From Fimenecus sp045593555 (GTDB taxonomy: Bacteria > Bacillota > Clostridia > Oscillospirales > Acutalibacteraceae): a stretch of DNA of 64,000 bases. Below are positions 14,981 to 24,353 of this stretch, in pieces; the first letter of the stretch is position 1; each line of letters opens with the position of its first letter. The position numbers and the translations under genes are program-made. The DNA is taken from assembly GCA_045593555.1 (NCBI GenBank), contig JAZNWU010000002.1:39900-103899 (forward strand), in the 5' to 3' direction. The notes beneath the pieces are model-generated. The model worked only from the letters and a program-made list of their open reading frames with translations, did no database searches and had not been told where the DNA came from.

Positions 14981-15700
14981 TTACTCTCCATTCATTTCCT
15001 TTAACGTCATCTCAATTCCGTCTGCTATTGCTTTTGCATATTTTTCAATGTTTTCATCGTATTTTTTGTTATCGTCTTTACTTGAAATGAATCCTATTTC
15101 TGCAAGTACCGATGGCATTTTTGTGTTTCTGTTTATGTAATAGTTCATATCTTCGCCATCACGATAACCGGAATAAATTCCACGATTTTTCATTATTCCC
15201 AAAGTATCAAAACAATCAAGAATATTCTGTGCTAAAAGGTTATCGTCAGTAGGATTTGAGGAGTGAACCCACATTTCAACACCTGTAGCGGACGGTGATG
15301 AGCTTGAATTTCTGTGAATGGAAACAAAAAGTGACGCTCTCGCCTTATTTGCAATTTTGCATCTGTCGGCAAGGGACACGTCGCTGTCATCATCACGAGT
15401 CATAACAACCGTATATCCTCTTTCCTCAAGAATATCTCTTACAAGAAGCGAAAGTCTTAATGTGTCGTTTTTCTCGTATCTGTTCCCGAGAACTGCACCT
15501 GAACTTGTGCCACCGTGACCCGGGTCAATACACACGGTCTTTTCATCAGGGACAAAGTTCAGTTGTTTTAGATAGTAAACCGTTTCTTCTCCACCGACAA
15601 CAATCAATGCAAAAACCACACAGATAGCTAAAGTAAATAAAGCAATTATGGGGAAAAGAAAGGTTTTACGGTTATTATGTTTTTCTCTGATTTTATTCAT
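14981..15700 (-). CDS. N-acetylmuramoyl-L-alanine amidase (Amidase_3, CwlD-like)
   Basis: A 239-residue zinc amidase that cuts the bond between muramic acid and L-Ala in peptidoglycan. An N-terminal membrane helix (about residues 15-36) anchors it outside. The catalytic domain starts with CIDPGHGG (zinc His and its neighbours), has a second zinc Glu in the NRYEKNDTL region, the SIHRNSS motif with the third zinc ligand, and an AEIGFISS segment with the catalytic Glu near the end. Size and layout are those of CwlD, the sporulation cortex amidase, but vegetative relatives look the same. It begins one base after the thyX stop, so the two are likely co-transcribed, and it ends at a strong terminator. 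Confidence 0.9.
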   Translation of the reverse strand: MNKIREKHNNRKTFLFPIIALFTLAICVVFALIVVGGEETVYYLKQLNFVPDEKTVCIDPGHGGTSSGAVLGNRYEKNDTLRLSLLVRDILEERGYTVVMTRDDDSDVSLADRCKIANKARASLFVSIHRNSSSSPSATGVEMWVHSSNPTDDNLLAQNILDCFDTLGIMKNRGIYSGYRDGEDMNYYINRNTKMPSVLAEIGFISSKDDNKKYDENIEKYAKAIADGIEMTLKEMNGE

Positions 15701-15701
15701 A

Positions 15702-17075
15702 TTAAAGATTCAAAAATTTCTCCTTGATTTCGGACGCTCTGCCACAAGTCATTCTGCCTTCAGGACACGCACTCACAAAACAGCTTGGACCATAGAAATT
15801 GAAAATTACAGGCTCAATTGCACGAAGCTGTTTAAGTGCATCAACAGCATATTCCTGAATTTCCCATTGAGCACGGGTACAAGAACGAAGTCGCATAAAT
15901 AACATAAGCTGTCTTGCATTCATAGTTGTTACAATATCAAGTGTATTACCTGAAAGCTGATAATATACCAGAAGTTCTTCTGCTATACCGAGATTTTTAA
16001 GTCTTGCATATTCTTCTGCAGTTTCCTTGAATGCATTTTCATATTTTGCCAGAAGTTCAGGCTTATCCTTTAAAACAGGTGGAATTATATAACTCATTCT
16101 GTCTGTTTTTGTAAGTTCAGGAATCTCAATTGACTGAATTCTGTGACGAGCAAAATGAGTGATACAAGAAAGTGAAACATTGTTAAATCTGAGTGTATAA
16201 TTTGCACATTCGAGTGCTCTTGGTCTTTTACACTTAACAACAGCCTCAACAATTTTCTTTGTTGTATCTTCGTCAGCGATAATCTTTTCAATCTGCTCTG
16301 TGCTGTAATTCTTGCCTGAAATAAGAGCATTTCTCGCAACACATTTTGAAGCATCAGGAGTATATGCCAACAACTCAACAGGTTTTTCAGTGTGTTCAGG
16401 CTTAATATCAATAAATGAAAGGTCAGGAACATCGTTTGAAACTCTGTCAGGATTAAAGCTTGACATAATACCCGGTGCTCTTTCCTTTGCCTGTTCATAA
16501 AGTTCAAGTCCTAATTTCTTGATTTCAGGATATTTTGCACCTCTGCCACAAATCATAGCAGTAAGCATATTAAGAAATTCTCTGCCATTTACTGAGCAGA
16601 AGAAATTACTGTAAAGGCAATATGGCAATACAAAACGAGCATCTTCACGAAGAACACCATTTGCACAAAGTTCATCATAAAGTGAGAACATCTTACTCAT
16701 ATGTGCTTTATATGATGCTTCAATCTCTGCATTGTTGAATTCAGGAACATAAAAGCCTGCATCACTAAAGTTTACATATCGTCTTGACTTAACTGTATAT
16801 GATGCAAGTCTGAATTCGATAATAAACTGTTCAACAACTGCAGTGACATTCTGGAATGCAAGCTGAAAATATGTATGCTCAACCGTACTTGTATGACCGG
16901 AAGCAGTTACCTTACCGATAAGATTTGCATTTTTCTCCTTATCCTGAGATTTATCCCAGATTGATAATGCAGTACCTTCCTGAGTTGATATTCTACCACT
17001 TGCAGCAGTAACTTTTTCGTCAGTATCTGTCATACCAATAATCAAAGCCTGACTTTTATTGTAATCGTATGCCAT
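15702..17075 (-). CDS. thyX: FAD-dependent thymidylate synthase, two ThyX domains
   Basis: A 457-residue protein, about twice the usual ThyX length. ThyX makes dTMP from dUMP using methylene-THF and FAD. The C-terminal half has the full signature: ARHRIQS near residue 309 (the RHRxxS motif), DRMSYIIPP, and NARQLMLFMRLRSCTRAQWEIQ-like substrate-binding residues. The N-terminal half has a matching but worn copy, where EFRLASYTVKSRRYV stands in for the RHR motif and has lost its first Arg and His. The first half therefore probably keeps only a structural role in the tetramer. Divergent to tmk, so both dTMP steps are coded together. The ATG follows an AGAGGGA ribosome site. Confidence 0.93.
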   Translation of the reverse strand: MAYDYNKSQALIIGMTDTDEKVTAASGRISTQEGTALSIWDKSQDKEKNANLIGKVTASGHTSTVEHTYFQLAFQNVTAVVEQFIIEFRLASYTVKSRRYVNFSDAGFYVPEFNNAEIEASYKAHMSKMFSLYDELCANGVLREDARFVLPYCLYSNFFCSVNGREFLNMLTAMICGRGAKYPEIKKLGLELYEQAKERAPGIMSSFNPDRVSNDVPDLSFIDIKPEHTEKPVELLAYTPDASKCVARNALISGKNYSTEQIEKIIADEDTTKKIVEAVVKCKRPRALECANYTLRFNNVSLSCITHFARHRIQSIEIPELTKTDRMSYIIPPVLKDKPELLAKYENAFKETAEEYARLKNLGIAEELLVYYQLSGNTLDIVTTMNARQLMLFMRLRSCTRAQWEIQEYAVDALKQLRAIEPVIFNFYGPSCFVSACPEGRMTCGRASEIKEKFLNL

Positions 17076-17152
17076 TAATATCCCTCTTTACAATATATAT
17101 TGTGTAAATTGTAGCATAAAAAGGATTGGTATGCAATAATTGTTTTAAAATT

Positions 17153-17269
17153 GACAAATCGGAGTTTGTGGGGATGTTTTGTGTCATTCTGAGGAGTGTA
17201 ACGACGAAGAATCTCTGTTGGTTTTATCGTTCACTTTGGAAGAGATTCTTCGCTTCGCTCAGAATGACA
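17153..17269. repeat. Interspersed repeat cluster: palindrome plus family A, copy 3
   Basis: Begins with the near-palindrome GACAAATCGGAGTTTGT (17153-17169), then GGGATGTTTTG, then an 88-bp family A element (17182-17269) almost identical to that at 12206-12293. The copy at 12206 is preceded by the related GACAGATTGGAGTCTAT, so the whole composite moved or was copied as a unit. Confidence 0.88.
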
Positions 17270-17408
17270 TACCAATTTATTCTCCTCGATAAATTATAAT
17301 TTGTTTTACTTTTATAATTTCACATTTTATTTGCACTTAATATTGTATTATTAAAACTTTTTTGTTATAATGTACTTTGTATAATTATGAATAGTGGTGT
17401 ATTATGTT

Positions 17409-18074
17409 ATGAACAGAAAAATGATTGTAATTGAAGGTCTTGACGGAAGCGGAAAATCCACACAGGTTGAGCTTCTTAAAAAGAAGCTTCTTGAAAATAA
17501 TGTTGAACTTCGTCAGATAAAGCTTCCTGACTATGACAACAAGTCAAGCACACTCGTAAAAATGTATCTTAACGGTGAATTCGGCAGTAATCCGGCCGAT
17601 GTAAACATCTATTCTGCATCACTTTTCTATGCAGTTGACAGATATGCAAGTTATAAGAACATCTGGGGTGATGACTACAACAACGGAACACTCATTCTTG
17701 CTGACCGATACACAACATCAAATGCTGTTCATCAGACTGTTAAGCTTCCAAAAGAAGAATGGGACAAGTATCTTAACTGGCTTTTCCATACAGAATATGA
17801 AATGATGGAAATTCCAAAGCCTGATGCAGTTATCTATCTCGATATGGATGTGGATATTTCTCAACGACTTATGTCAAAAAGATATAATGGTGAAGAAACT
17901 AAAAAGGATGTTCACGAAGCTAATGTGGAATACCTTAAATCTTGTCGTGAGGCTGCACTTTATACTGCAGAAAAATTCGGTTGGAATGTAGTCAAGTGTT
18001 TTGACGGTGACGAACCATTATCAATAGAAGAAATCGGAAATACTATTTTTGGTATTGTTAAGGAGATTATTTAA
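17409..18074 (+). CDS. tmk: Thymidylate kinase
   Basis: A 221-residue P-loop kinase that phosphorylates dTMP to dTDP. It has the Walker A motif EGLDGSGKST at residues 8-17, a lid/base region with LADRYTTSNAVHQ (the DRY(H/T) motif that binds dTMP), and a SKRYNGEETKKD lid segment. The ATG at 17409 is chosen because a GTGGTG ribosome site lies about nine bases ahead; in-frame GTG codons at 17394 and 17397 are less likely. It heads a long operon and is divergent from thyX. Confidence 0.92.
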   Translation: MNRKMIVIEGLDGSGKSTQVELLKKKLLENNVELRQIKLPDYDNKSSTLVKMYLNGEFGSNPADVNIYSASLFYAVDRYASYKNIWGDDYNNGTLILADRYTTSNAVHQTVKLPKEEWDKYLNWLFHTEYEMMEIPKPDAVIYLDMDVDISQRLMSKRYNGEETKKDVHEANVEYLKSCREAALYTAEKFGWNVVKCFDGDEPLSIEEIGNTIFGIVKEII

Positions 18075-18958
18075 TGAATTTCCATACGCCTACCCTTTCG
18101 GATAAAGAATGGGTTGAAGAAGCCTTTTTTAAAGGACAGACAGATTGCTGTGAATACTGTTTCGGCAATATTTATATGTGGTCTGACATATATGACAACA
18201 GAATACTCAATGACAATGGCATTTTTGTTTCTGCCGATTTTACTGACAAGCCTGTTTTCTGCTATCCAATCGGTGACGGTGACAAAAAAGCAACTATCGA
18301 AAATCTCATTGAATATGCGAAAAACAACAGGATTGAATTGGAATTTTTCGGTATGACGGAAAAGGATAAAGACGAATTAAATTATCTTTTCCCAAATCAA
18401 TTCCGGATAGAAGAAACAAGAGATTTTTTTGACTATGTTTACAAATCAGAAGATTTAGCGAATTTACAGGGAAGAAAATATCACAGTAAGAAAAATCACG
18501 CTTCATATTTCGAGAAAAATTTTGATTGGAAATATGAGCCTATAAATAAAGATAATATTGAACAATGTTTACTTCTCAACAGCCATTGGGAAGGCTTGAA
18601 TTTGCAGAAAAACCCTGAAGAAATAACTGACGAAAGTCTTGCAATTCAAAAATCATTAAAGAATTATTTTGATTTAGATTTTGAAGGTGGAGTGCTTACA
18701 ATTCAAGGCGAAATTGTTGCATTCACATTTGGTGAAAGACTTAATGACAACACCTTCTGTACCCATGTTGAAAAAGCATACGGAAATGTCCGTGGTGCTT
18801 ACCAGATGATAAATCGAGAGTTTGCACGACAGCTTAAAGACAGATATGAATTTATCAATCGTGAAGAAGATACGGGTAGTGAGGGACTCAGACGAGCAAA
18901 ACTTTCTTATCATCCTCACAGATTAATTATTAAGTATTCAGCAGTATATAAGGGATAG
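18074..18958 (+). CDS. DUF2156 / phosphatidylglycerol lysyltransferase-like protein
   Basis: A 294-residue soluble protein of the DUF2156 family, a double GNAT-like fold related to the C-terminal domain of MprF and to Fem aminoacyl transferases. Visible family features are the early WVEEAF segment and NIYMWSD motif, the GRKYHSKKNHASYFEKNF motif in the middle, and the closing NREEDTGSEGLRRAKLSYHP motif. MprF itself adds Lys from Lys-tRNA to membrane lipid, but this stand-alone version has no membrane helices and its substrate is unknown. The ATG overlaps the tmk stop by one base. Confidence 0.85.
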   Translation: MNFHTPTLSDKEWVEEAFFKGQTDCCEYCFGNIYMWSDIYDNRILNDNGIFVSADFTDKPVFCYPIGDGDKKATIENLIEYAKNNRIELEFFGMTEKDKDELNYLFPNQFRIEETRDFFDYVYKSEDLANLQGRKYHSKKNHASYFEKNFDWKYEPINKDNIEQCLLLNSHWEGLNLQKNPEEITDESLAIQKSLKNYFDLDFEGGVLTIQGEIVAFTFGERLNDNTFCTHVEKAYGNVRGAYQMINREFARQLKDRYEFINREEDTGSEGLRRAKLSYHPHRLIIKYSAVYKG

Positions 18959-18961
18959 TAT

Positions 18962-19681
18962 ATGATTACTTTTGCTGACAAAAACGACAAAACTCAATTA
19001 GAAAAAATGTGGCAAAGCATTTTTCTTGAAGACATTCAGGTTGTGAACGAGTTTTTTGAAAACATTTATGGCACAACTGTGACACCCGTTATAAAAATTG
19101 ACGGTGAAATTGTTTCATCATTATTCTTACTTGATTGCAGAATCGGTGAATACAACGGGAAATGTGTTTACTGTGCCATGACGAAATATGCTCACAGAGG
19201 CAAAGGGTATATGAAGATGCTTCTCGATTTTTCATATGAGTATTGTAAAGAGAACAATTTTGATTTTCTCTTTCTTGTCCCTGCTGAAAAGTCTTTGTTT
19301 GACTACTATGAAACCTGTGGTTTTTCAAAATTTGGCATAAGCAGAGTTCATACTATAAATGATACAATTCCAACTCAAAGAGAATTGTTGAAATGTGACT
19401 ATAATATTGAATTTGACAGCTCAGTCACAGAGTATTGGAACAAGACCTGCACCATTTATGGTGGTAAGATAACTGATTTCGGACTTGTCTTTGATGACGA
19501 AGAAACAGTTATCCGAAATGCAAAGGGAAATTATGACAACATTCCTGAAAAATATAAAAAATCAGGCACAATTATAAAAGGTAACCTAACTTTTGGTGAG
19601 GACTACTCACCTGCTATGATAAAAACTGAAAACGACAAACTGAAGAAAATTGATTGTTATATCGGCATTACTTTAGAGTAG
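18962..19681 (+). CDS. GNAT-family N-acetyltransferase
   Basis: A 239-residue protein whose first half is a GNAT domain: the acetyl-CoA loop is in AMTKYAHRGKGYMKMLL (R/Q-x-x-G-x-G/A pattern), followed by LVPAEKSLFDYYETCGF. The second half is a smaller strand-rich extension, as in Eis-like double proteins, but without clear motifs. It follows the DUF2156 gene by three bases; the pair often travels together in Clostridia. The acceptor is unknown; a small molecule or protein amine is likely. Confidence 0.85.
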   Translation: MITFADKNDKTQLEKMWQSIFLEDIQVVNEFFENIYGTTVTPVIKIDGEIVSSLFLLDCRIGEYNGKCVYCAMTKYAHRGKGYMKMLLDFSYEYCKENNFDFLFLVPAEKSLFDYYETCGFSKFGISRVHTINDTIPTQRELLKCDYNIEFDSSVTEYWNKTCTIYGGKITDFGLVFDDEETVIRNAKGNYDNIPEKYKKSGTIIKGNLTFGEDYSPAMIKTENDKLKKIDCYIGITLE

Positions 19682-19691
19682 GAGTAAAACT

Positions 19692-20240
19692 ATGATTTAT
19701 GTTTTTTTAGCACAAGGATTTGAAGAGATTGAAGCATTGGCAGTAGTCGATGTACTTCGTCGAGCAGAACTCGATGTTATAACTGTTGGTGTCGGTGAAG
19801 ATTTTGTGATTGGTTCACATCAGATTCCCGTTGCTGCTGACATTCGTGATAAAAATCTTGTCCTTGACGAAAAAGTTGAAGCTATTGTTCTTCCGGGTGG
19901 TATGCCGGGAACATTAAATCTTGAAAAAAACGAATATGTACAAAAAGCCATTGATTGGGCTGTTGAAAATGACAAATTAGTCTGTGCAATTTGTGCTGCT
20001 CCGTCAATTTTAGGTCACAAAGGTCTTTTAAACGGTAAAAAAGCAACTTGCTTCCCGGGATTTGAGGAAGAACTTTTTGGTGCAGAGGTTTCAAAGAACT
20101 TTGTTGTTAAAGACGGAAACTTCATCACAGCCAAAGGTATGGGAAGCGCCATTGAATTCGGTCTGCAGATTGCAGAAATCCTCACAAACCCACTCGAAGT
20201 AAAGAAAATCCGTGCATCATTACAGATTTACAATGGATAA
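19692..20240 (+). CDS. DJ-1/PfpI-family protein
   Basis: A 182-residue DJ-1 superfamily protein. The nucleophile elbow CAICAAPSIL near residues 98-107 holds the reactive Cys, with the partner Glu in the N-terminal AQGFEEIEAL motif, as in DJ-1/YajL. Members are described as glyoxalase III, deglycase or chaperone-like stress proteins; which activity applies here is not shown. It is in the tmk operon, and its last codons overlap the next gene by eight bases. Confidence 0.9.
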   Translation: MIYVFLAQGFEEIEALAVVDVLRRAELDVITVGVGEDFVIGSHQIPVAADIRDKNLVLDEKVEAIVLPGGMPGTLNLEKNEYVQKAIDWAVENDKLVCAICAAPSILGHKGLLNGKKATCFPGFEEELFGAEVSKNFVVKDGNFITAKGMGSAIEFGLQIAEILTNPLEVKKIRASLQIYNG

Positions 20241-20796
20241 AAAAGATTTAAGAAAAGAGCTTTTAAAAAAGCGTAAGAATATACCAAAAGAAAAAAAGGT
20301 AATATTTGATAAAGAAATCAGCCGACAAATCATTGAAAGTGATTGTTTTAAAAAGGCTGAACAGATTCTTGTTTTTGCATCATCCCCAGAAGAATTTGAC
20401 ACTCGGTTTATAATTGAACGTTGTCGAATGGAATACAAACGTGTATTCTATCCCATTTGTATCGACAATGAAGGAAATATGAAGTTTCACAAAGTCGATT
20501 CCGTAGGAGATTTGCAGATTGGAATGTACAATATTCCTGAACCGAAACCTTATTGCAAGGAATACAAACCAAAAGAAAACGACATTATTATTGTGCCTTG
20601 TCTTTCAGTTGACAAAAATGGTTATCGCATTGGCTACGGCAAAGGCTATTATGACAGATTTTTAAAAGATTTTAATGGTGTAAGCATCTGTCCTTGCTAT
20701 GAAGAATTATTGACAGACACTTTACCCACCGATGAATATGATATTAAAGTAAATATTATAGTGACACAAAACCAGACAAAGGAGGTAATCCTGTGA
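20233..20796 (+). CDS. 5-formyltetrahydrofolate cyclo-ligase
   Basis: A 187-residue enzyme (YgfA/MTHFS family) that uses ATP to turn 5-formyl-THF into 5,10-methenyl-THF, rescuing a dead-end folate. The N-terminal KKDLRKELLKKRKNI helix and the C-terminal RIGYGKGYYDRFL motif, which binds ATP phosphate, are intact. The ATG at 20233 is chosen because it matches the family start; the frame runs back to 20212, but that would lie within the DJ-1 coding end. Its presence fits the folate theme of fhs, ThyX and the ZTP switch. Confidence 0.92.
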   Translation: MDKKDLRKELLKKRKNIPKEKKVIFDKEISRQIIESDCFKKAEQILVFASSPEEFDTRFIIERCRMEYKRVFYPICIDNEGNMKFHKVDSVGDLQIGMYNIPEPKPYCKEYKPKENDIIIVPCLSVDKNGYRIGYGKGYYDRFLKDFNGVSICPCYEELLTDTLPTDEYDIKVNIIVTQNQTKEVIL

Positions 20797-22355
20797 GCAG
20801 ATTTCAAGATGAATTTTCAAACAATTCTTATGATGACCTTTTAAATGAGTACGCAGGTGACTCAATACCAAGCAAACCAATTAAGCCTGACACAAAAAGC
20901 ACACCTATTTCTCGTGAACTACAAAAATCAAGTCGTGATATTTCTTCATTCAGCGACAGTCTTGCTTCCACAGAAAAAAAGAGCAGTAAAGATTCTTTTG
21001 ACATTGATTTGTTGAAATCATATGAAGAGCCTGTTCGTAAACGACCTGTAAATCAAGAACCTGAAATACCACAGAACAAGGGTAAATTCACAGTTAACAT
21101 TGACTATGCTAAATCTTTTGCTATCGGTGTTGCTCATAAAGTTAAGACAGTTGCCGAAAATGTTAAAGAAAATGCAAATGCTGCTGCAGCACAAGCTAAA
21201 GAGCATGAAGCAGAATATGCTGAAAACGGAAATAAAGAAAAAAGAAAATTCAACCTCAATGACTTTATCGGTCATATAGTGATTTCATTTCAGGAAAACA
21301 GACAACAGTTTATTGCTTTTGGTTGTTGTATTCTTGTGTCATTTATCCTTGCAGGATTTGCCATCAGTTGTGTCAACGATGTCCTTGCTATCAATCGTGA
21401 CGGTGAAGAAACAATCGAAGTTGTTTTGCCTGACAACGCAGATACCGGTGATGCAATAAGAGTGCTTGACAAAGCAGGACTTATCAAAAACAGTATTTTC
21501 TGCAATATATTTGCCAAAGCTATGGGATTCTCTGACGACAATTATCTTGCAGGTATTTATTACTTTACAGATGATATGGGTGTTGAAAAAATGCTCACCC
21601 GTTTCAAGACGAGTAGTACACGGGGTACGGTTATCAGCATAACCATTCCTGAAGGCTACACTGTTGACCAGGTATTTGAAAGACTTGAAAAAAATAATAT
21701 CTGTACTGCAGAATCCTTATATAGAGTTCTCAATACTGTTGATTTTGGTAACGAATACGACTTTATAGCAAAAATTGATAATAAAGACGAACGATACTGC
21801 GTTCTTGAAGGCTATCTCTTCCCTGCTACTTACGAATTTGAACAAGGTGCAGAGCCTGCTTCCGTTATTCGTAAATTCCTTGATGCTTTCAAGTCCCGTT
21901 GGACAGAAGAATATGCTGCTAAGGCAACAGAACTTGGAATGAGTGTTGATGAAATAATCACTCTTGCATCAATTCTTGAAAAAGAAGGTACAGGTGAAGG
22001 TCAGTTCTTACAGATTTCATCAGTTCTCCACAACAGACTTAACCGTTCAGGACTTTATCCTACACTTGACTGCAACTCAACTAAAGACTATGTCAAGAAT
22101 ACGGTTGCAAAGCGTATTACAACTCCTGAAATCAACAAATATGTTGTAAGCTATAACACATATGAAATTGCAGGTCTACCACCAAGTGCTATCTGCAATC
22201 CCGGAACAGATGCTATTGAGTCTGCTCTTTTCCCGACTCCATCAAAGAATTATTTCTTCAGACACGATAAGAACAATGAAATTTATCTTGCCGAAACACT
22301 TGAAGAACATAATGCTAACGGAAGAAAAGTACAGAAGATAAATGCAGGAGGTTAA
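20793..22355 (+). CDS. mltG: Endolytic transglycosylase MltG with long cytoplasmic extension
   Basis: A 520-residue protein. Residues 1-165 are polar and low-complexity, with a possible helix rich in Ala/Glu (KVKTVAENVKENANAAAAQ). One membrane helix lies at about 173-193. The outer part is the YceG/MltG domain, with a LysM-like subdomain (VVLPDNADTGDAIRVLDKAGLI) and the catalytic Glu in LASILEKEG near residue 394. MltG cuts nascent glycan strands and so sets their length. The GTG start overlaps the previous stop and follows an AAAGGAGG ribosome site. The cytoplasmic tail is longer than in E. coli and may dock to division proteins. Confidence 0.93.
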   Translation: MSRFQDEFSNNSYDDLLNEYAGDSIPSKPIKPDTKSTPISRELQKSSRDISSFSDSLASTEKKSSKDSFDIDLLKSYEEPVRKRPVNQEPEIPQNKGKFTVNIDYAKSFAIGVAHKVKTVAENVKENANAAAAQAKEHEAEYAENGNKEKRKFNLNDFIGHIVISFQENRQQFIAFGCCILVSFILAGFAISCVNDVLAINRDGEETIEVVLPDNADTGDAIRVLDKAGLIKNSIFCNIFAKAMGFSDDNYLAGIYYFTDDMGVEKMLTRFKTSSTRGTVISITIPEGYTVDQVFERLEKNNICTAESLYRVLNTVDFGNEYDFIAKIDNKDERYCVLEGYLFPATYEFEQGAEPASVIRKFLDAFKSRWTEEYAAKATELGMSVDEIITLASILEKEGTGEGQFLQISSVLHNRLNRSGLYPTLDCNSTKDYVKNTVAKRITTPEINKYVVSYNTYEIAGLPPSAICNPGTDAIESALFPTPSKNYFFRHDKNNEIYLAETLEEHNANGRKVQKINAGG

Positions 22356-22361
22356 TAAAAA

Positions 22362-23582
22362 ATGATTATACCTGAATTATTAGCTCCTGCCGGTGACAGA
22401 GAGCGACTTGAAGCTGCTTTGATGTATGGTGCAGATGCAGTTTATCTCGGTGGCGATGCCTTCGGTATGCGTGCTGCACCACAGAATTTCAATTTTGAAC
22501 AATTAAAAAGTGCAGTTGACCTTTGCCACGCAAAAGGTGTCAAGGTTTATCTTACCTGCAATACCTTGGCTCGTAATGACGAGATTTTAAAATTGCCCGA
22601 ATACCTTGAAAAATGGGCTGAAATCGGTGTTGATGCATTTATCGTTGCTGATATTGGTGTAATGTCACTTTGTAAAAAATATGCACCAAATGTACCAATT
22701 CATATTTCAACTCAGGCAGGAATTGTAAATCACGTTACTGCAAATGAGTTTTATAATATGGGTGCTTCTCGTGTCGTTACTGCACGAGAACTTTCAATGA
22801 CAGAGATTGCAGAAATCAGAGCAAAAGTGCCTAAAGACCTTGAAATTGAATGCTTTGTTCACGGTGCTATGTGTGTGTCATTTTCAGGCAGATGCTTACT
22901 TTCAAACTACCTTGTAAATCGTGATGCAAACCGTGGCGAATGTGCTCAGCCTTGTCGTTGGGAATATGCAATTATGGAAGTTAAGCGTGACGGAATGTAC
23001 TTCCCTATTCAGGACTCAAAGGAAGGCACATATATTCTCAATTCAAAGGATATGTGTATGATTGAACATATTCCTGAAATGGTCAAAGCAGGTATCAGTA
23101 GTTTTAAAATTGAAGGCAGAGCAAAATCTGCATATTATGCTGCAGTTGTCACAAATGCTTACAGAGTTGCTATTGACGAGTATCTTAAAAATCCTTCAGA
23201 TAACTTCAGACCATCTCAATGGGTTATTGACGAAGTTTATAAGGTAAGTTATCGTGACTATTGCACAGGCTTTTATTTCAATGCACCTAACGAAGATGCA
23301 AACATCAGTTTTGAAGGTGGCTACAAACGTAATTATGATGTTATGGCAGAGGTAAAAGACTGTAAAGACGGATATATTATTGCAGAGCAGAGAAACAAGT
23401 TTTCCCGTGGGGACACACTTGATGCACTCCAGCCGTTAACTGAACCAGTTGTATTTATTGCAAATGAGTTATTTGATAAAGACGGAAACGAAATCGAATC
23501 TGCTCCACATCCAATGATGACAGTAAAAATCAAAAGTGATTTAATATTTTCAAAGGGTACACTTTTAAGAAAAGAAAAATAA
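22362..23582 (+). CDS. Peptidase U32 family protein
   Basis: A 406-residue protein with the U32 hallmarks: the opening PELLAPAGDRERLEAALMYGADAVYLGG, and the signature region ECFVHGAMCVSFSGRCLLS near residue 165 with the following RGECAQPCRW cysteines. U32 proteins include collagenase-like peptidases and the RNA or ubiquinone hydroxylases RlhA, TrhP and UbiU/V, which bind a 4Fe-4S cluster with these Cys. By its gene neighbours (mltG upstream, trmB downstream), tRNA hydroxylation (TrhP-like) is a fair guess. Not secreted. Confidence 0.88.
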   Translation: MIIPELLAPAGDRERLEAALMYGADAVYLGGDAFGMRAAPQNFNFEQLKSAVDLCHAKGVKVYLTCNTLARNDEILKLPEYLEKWAEIGVDAFIVADIGVMSLCKKYAPNVPIHISTQAGIVNHVTANEFYNMGASRVVTARELSMTEIAEIRAKVPKDLEIECFVHGAMCVSFSGRCLLSNYLVNRDANRGECAQPCRWEYAIMEVKRDGMYFPIQDSKEGTYILNSKDMCMIEHIPEMVKAGISSFKIEGRAKSAYYAAVVTNAYRVAIDEYLKNPSDNFRPSQWVIDEVYKVSYRDYCTGFYFNAPNEDANISFEGGYKRNYDVMAEVKDCKDGYIIAEQRNKFSRGDTLDALQPLTEPVVFIANELFDKDGNEIESAPHPMMTVKIKSDLIFSKGTLLRKEK

Positions 23583-23600
23583 TTAATTGGGGATAGCATA

Positions 23601-24344
23601 TTGGAAATTTTATTAGGGATTTGTTATATTATATTTTTCATTTTTGTACCTTTGTATGATAAAGCATATTGGCCTGAACCTACAAAGAAATCACTTACTT
23701 GCAAAATGATTGCTGCAACTATGTTTGTTGCAATCGGTGTTATCAGTATGTTTACAACAGGCAACACATCACAATATGCGAAAATGATGATTATCGGTTT
23801 GCTTTTAGGTTGGTTTGGTGATTTGTTTATGCATATTCCACATCCACCGGGAAATCCGAGAATGTCTGTGGTTTACATTGGTGCAGGTGGATTTTTAATA
23901 GGTCATATTTTCTATGTGGCTGCATTTTTTAAATCAACAGTTGCAATTACAGGAAATAACAAATTCCTTTCAATGCCTGAAATTATTGCTTTTTTTGTAA
24001 TTATCATAGCATTTGCACTTATGCTTGAGCCTGTTTTCAAGTTTAAGTTTGACAGTAAATTTATGCAGATAGCATTATATATTTACAGCATTTTCCTTGT
24101 TATAATGCTTGTCAAATCATGCAATTTTGGTATTACATATTTTACAAGTGGTTCTGAAAACGGACTTTATGGTATGCTTATCCTTTTAGTCGGTGGAATA
24201 TTATTCTTCATATCCGACTTAACACTCGGAATAAGACTTATAGGTGGTGGCAAAGGCAATAAGACGATTAAAACCGTCAGCCTTTATGCTTACTTTATGG
24301 CACAGTTACTTTTATCAACATCAATTTTATTTATCAAGGCATAA
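23601..24344 (+). CDS. YhhN-family membrane protein (lysoplasmalogenase-like)
   Basis: A 247-residue protein with about eight membrane helices. The GLLLGWFGDLFMHIP and GAGGFLIGHIFYVAAFF segments match the YhhN/TMEM86 family, whose animal members hydrolyse lysoplasmalogen. Plasmalogens are common in anaerobic Clostridia, so such a role is plausible. It starts with TTG at 23601 behind a GGGGATA ribosome site. It is probably part of the same transcript as the U32 gene. Confidence 0.82.
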   Translation: MEILLGICYIIFFIFVPLYDKAYWPEPTKKSLTCKMIAATMFVAIGVISMFTTGNTSQYAKMMIIGLLLGWFGDLFMHIPHPPGNPRMSVVYIGAGGFLIGHIFYVAAFFKSTVAITGNNKFLSMPEIIAFFVIIIAFALMLEPVFKFKFDSKFMQIALYIYSIFLVIMLVKSCNFGITYFTSGSENGLYGMLILLVGGILFFISDLTLGIRLIGGGKGNKTIKTVSLYAYFMAQLLLSTSILFIKA

Positions 24345-24353
24345 GGTGAAATA

